DNA from: Ruegeria atlantica
GTDB lineage: Bacteria > Pseudomonadota > Alphaproteobacteria > Rhodobacterales > Rhodobacteraceae
NCBI GenBank assembly: GCA_013032095.1
Contig: WQBJ01000002.1
Location: forward strand, 69,501-133,500
Length of the DNA: 64,000 bases
Direction: 5' to 3'
Below the pieces are notes generated by a model. The model was not told where the DNA came from, did no database searches, and was given only the letters and a program-made list of their open reading frames with translations. This document shows, piece by piece, positions 63,162 through 64,000 of the stretch. The first letter of the stretch is position 1; every line of letters begins with the position of its first letter. The position numbers and the translations under genes were made by a program.

Positions 63162-64000
63162 CTATCGGACCAGATAAGGTTTCTTGAACGGTCGAACCCG
63201 CGTACCAAACACGTCATCCGTTGGGAAATCTCCCATCAGATAGGGGTGCATGCCTTGGTTCTTGAGGTTCTGCAGGAATTGCCCAAAACCTGACAGATCG
63301 ACCATCACCGGGGCTTTGGTTAGGTGGCTGGCGTGTTTGGTGCCAATTTCCTCGATCACGGTCTGCAACGGTTCCATCGGAGATTCCACGAATTCTGCCA
63401 GCGTCCACGTACGCACCCGTGCTTTTGTCCAGACCGAGTTCAGAACTTCAAGCTGCTTGGTTTCGATCTGTTGCAGGCGGGCAGCCTCGTTGCGAATGTC
63501 GGCGAAATTCATGTTCGAACGGAACAGCGGGATCACCCAGGCCCCGGTAATGACCGAGATCTGAGCGTTCTTGTCGCGGGCCAGAAACCAGTTGATCTGT
63601 TGGGTGTCTGCTGGTCCGAATTGAAAGCATTGCCTTTCGCCGCGTGTGTTCCAGATCAAGTTCGAGACAAAGGCCGTCGGATTATAGTCTCGCAACACGG
63701 GGCAATCACTAAGCGCACCATTGGTTATAGTGTCACCGTCGGCAAACTCGGCACGCTTCGGAGCAAATAGATGCCCATGCACGCGAGTGCTCGTAGCTTC
63801 ACGCAGCCAAGGTTCGAAATCATCGAACAGCTCGGTAAAGCCTTGAAATACTGAATATGGGAATGAGGTCAGCACGTTTTCACTGCCGTGGCGCGGAAAG
63901 CGACTTTGCATATACAGCCCGTCACGCCCGCGGGTCCGACGCTCGACCGCTTTGGAAAACACCCGGTCGATCTTGCCTGGGTTGGGCTCAGCCGGCCTCA
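63162..64000 (-). CDS. Unrecognised protein, 5' part cut by window edge
   Basis: The frame has no stop up to the right edge (about 279 residues seen), so the start lies outside. A GTG at 63962 is the first internal start, but codons before it (PNPGKIDR) remain open, so this is probably a longer protein. Visible segments include SRFPRHGSENVLTSFPYSVF and AARLQQIETKQLEVLNSVWT. I recognise no domain. It is only six bases upstream of the sulfotransferase-like gene on the same strand, so a shared operon and pathway are likely. Confidence 0.6.
   Translation of the reverse strand, partial: RPAEPNPGKIDRVFSKAVERRTRGRDGLYMQSRFPRHGSENVLTSFPYSVFQGFTELFDDFEPWLREATSTRVHGHLFAPKRAEFADGDTITNGALSDCPVLRDYNPTAFVSNLIWNTRGERQCFQFGPADTQQINWFLARDKNAQISVITGAWVIPLFRSNMNFADIRNEAARLQQIETKQLEVLNSVWTKARVRTWTLAEFVESPMEPLQTVIEEIGTKHASHLTKAPVMVDLSGFGQFLQNLKNQGMHPYLMGDFPTDDVFGTRVRPFKKPYLVR

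Overview
This window looks like the chromosomal replication-origin region of a Roseobacter-group alphaproteobacterium (Rhodobacterales). No database search was run. The assignment rests on four things: recognisable protein families, alphaproteobacterial-type AddA/AddB and RegB, the classic alphaproteobacterial origin-side gene order (secB / dnaQ-coaE-aroE-maf / gap / hemJ-rho-mnmE-mnmG-rsmG-parA-parB), and a CtrA-type TTAA-N7-TTAA box. Coding density is very high, with many ATGA/GTGA start-stop overlaps. The only gene-free stretch above 300 bases is 25140-25543, which I read as a candidate oriC. I saw no tRNA, rRNA, insertion sequence, prophage or CRISPR array.

Left part (1-21.8 kb): the 3' end of the redox sensor kinase regB; a PAS protein behind a perfect CtrA-type box; a tightly coupled tsaE-amgK-murU-addB-addA run (tRNA modification, cell-wall recycling, double-strand break repair); trxA; a tandem Lin0512-family pair; a DUF1127 protein; hslV and hslU, separated by two opposite-strand genes (an MFS transporter and a Tat-exported DM13 protein); a lipoprotein hydrolase with an MFS partner; and a timA-mltA-smr operon divergent from fxsA-secB.

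Origin part (21.8-33 kb): dnaQ, coaE, aroE and maf run leftward. hemJ, rho, mnmE, mnmG, rsmG, parA and parB run rightward. The gap between them holds DnaA-box-like 9-mers, an array of 9-bp-phased TTATCC elements and an A+T-rich segment. Two perfect 16-bp parS palindromes lie inside the translation-start regions of mnmG and rsmG, just upstream of parAB.

Right part (33-64 kb): hemW-rdgB-rph divergent from hrcA-grpE; mutS divergent from maeB-rbsK; an exported msrA; an SCP2-like protein; an M48 protease coupled to a DUF898 membrane protein; argG; a low-GC membrane protein; ilvA; an HPt protein divergent from a response regulator/PP2C phosphatase; two Nudix hydrolases flanking hslO; a CCA-adding enzyme; a heterodimeric ABC exporter; an RNA methyltransferase translationally coupled to a NaChBac-type sodium channel; an L,D-transpeptidase; a two-domain sulfotransferase-like protein; and a partial unknown gene at the right edge.
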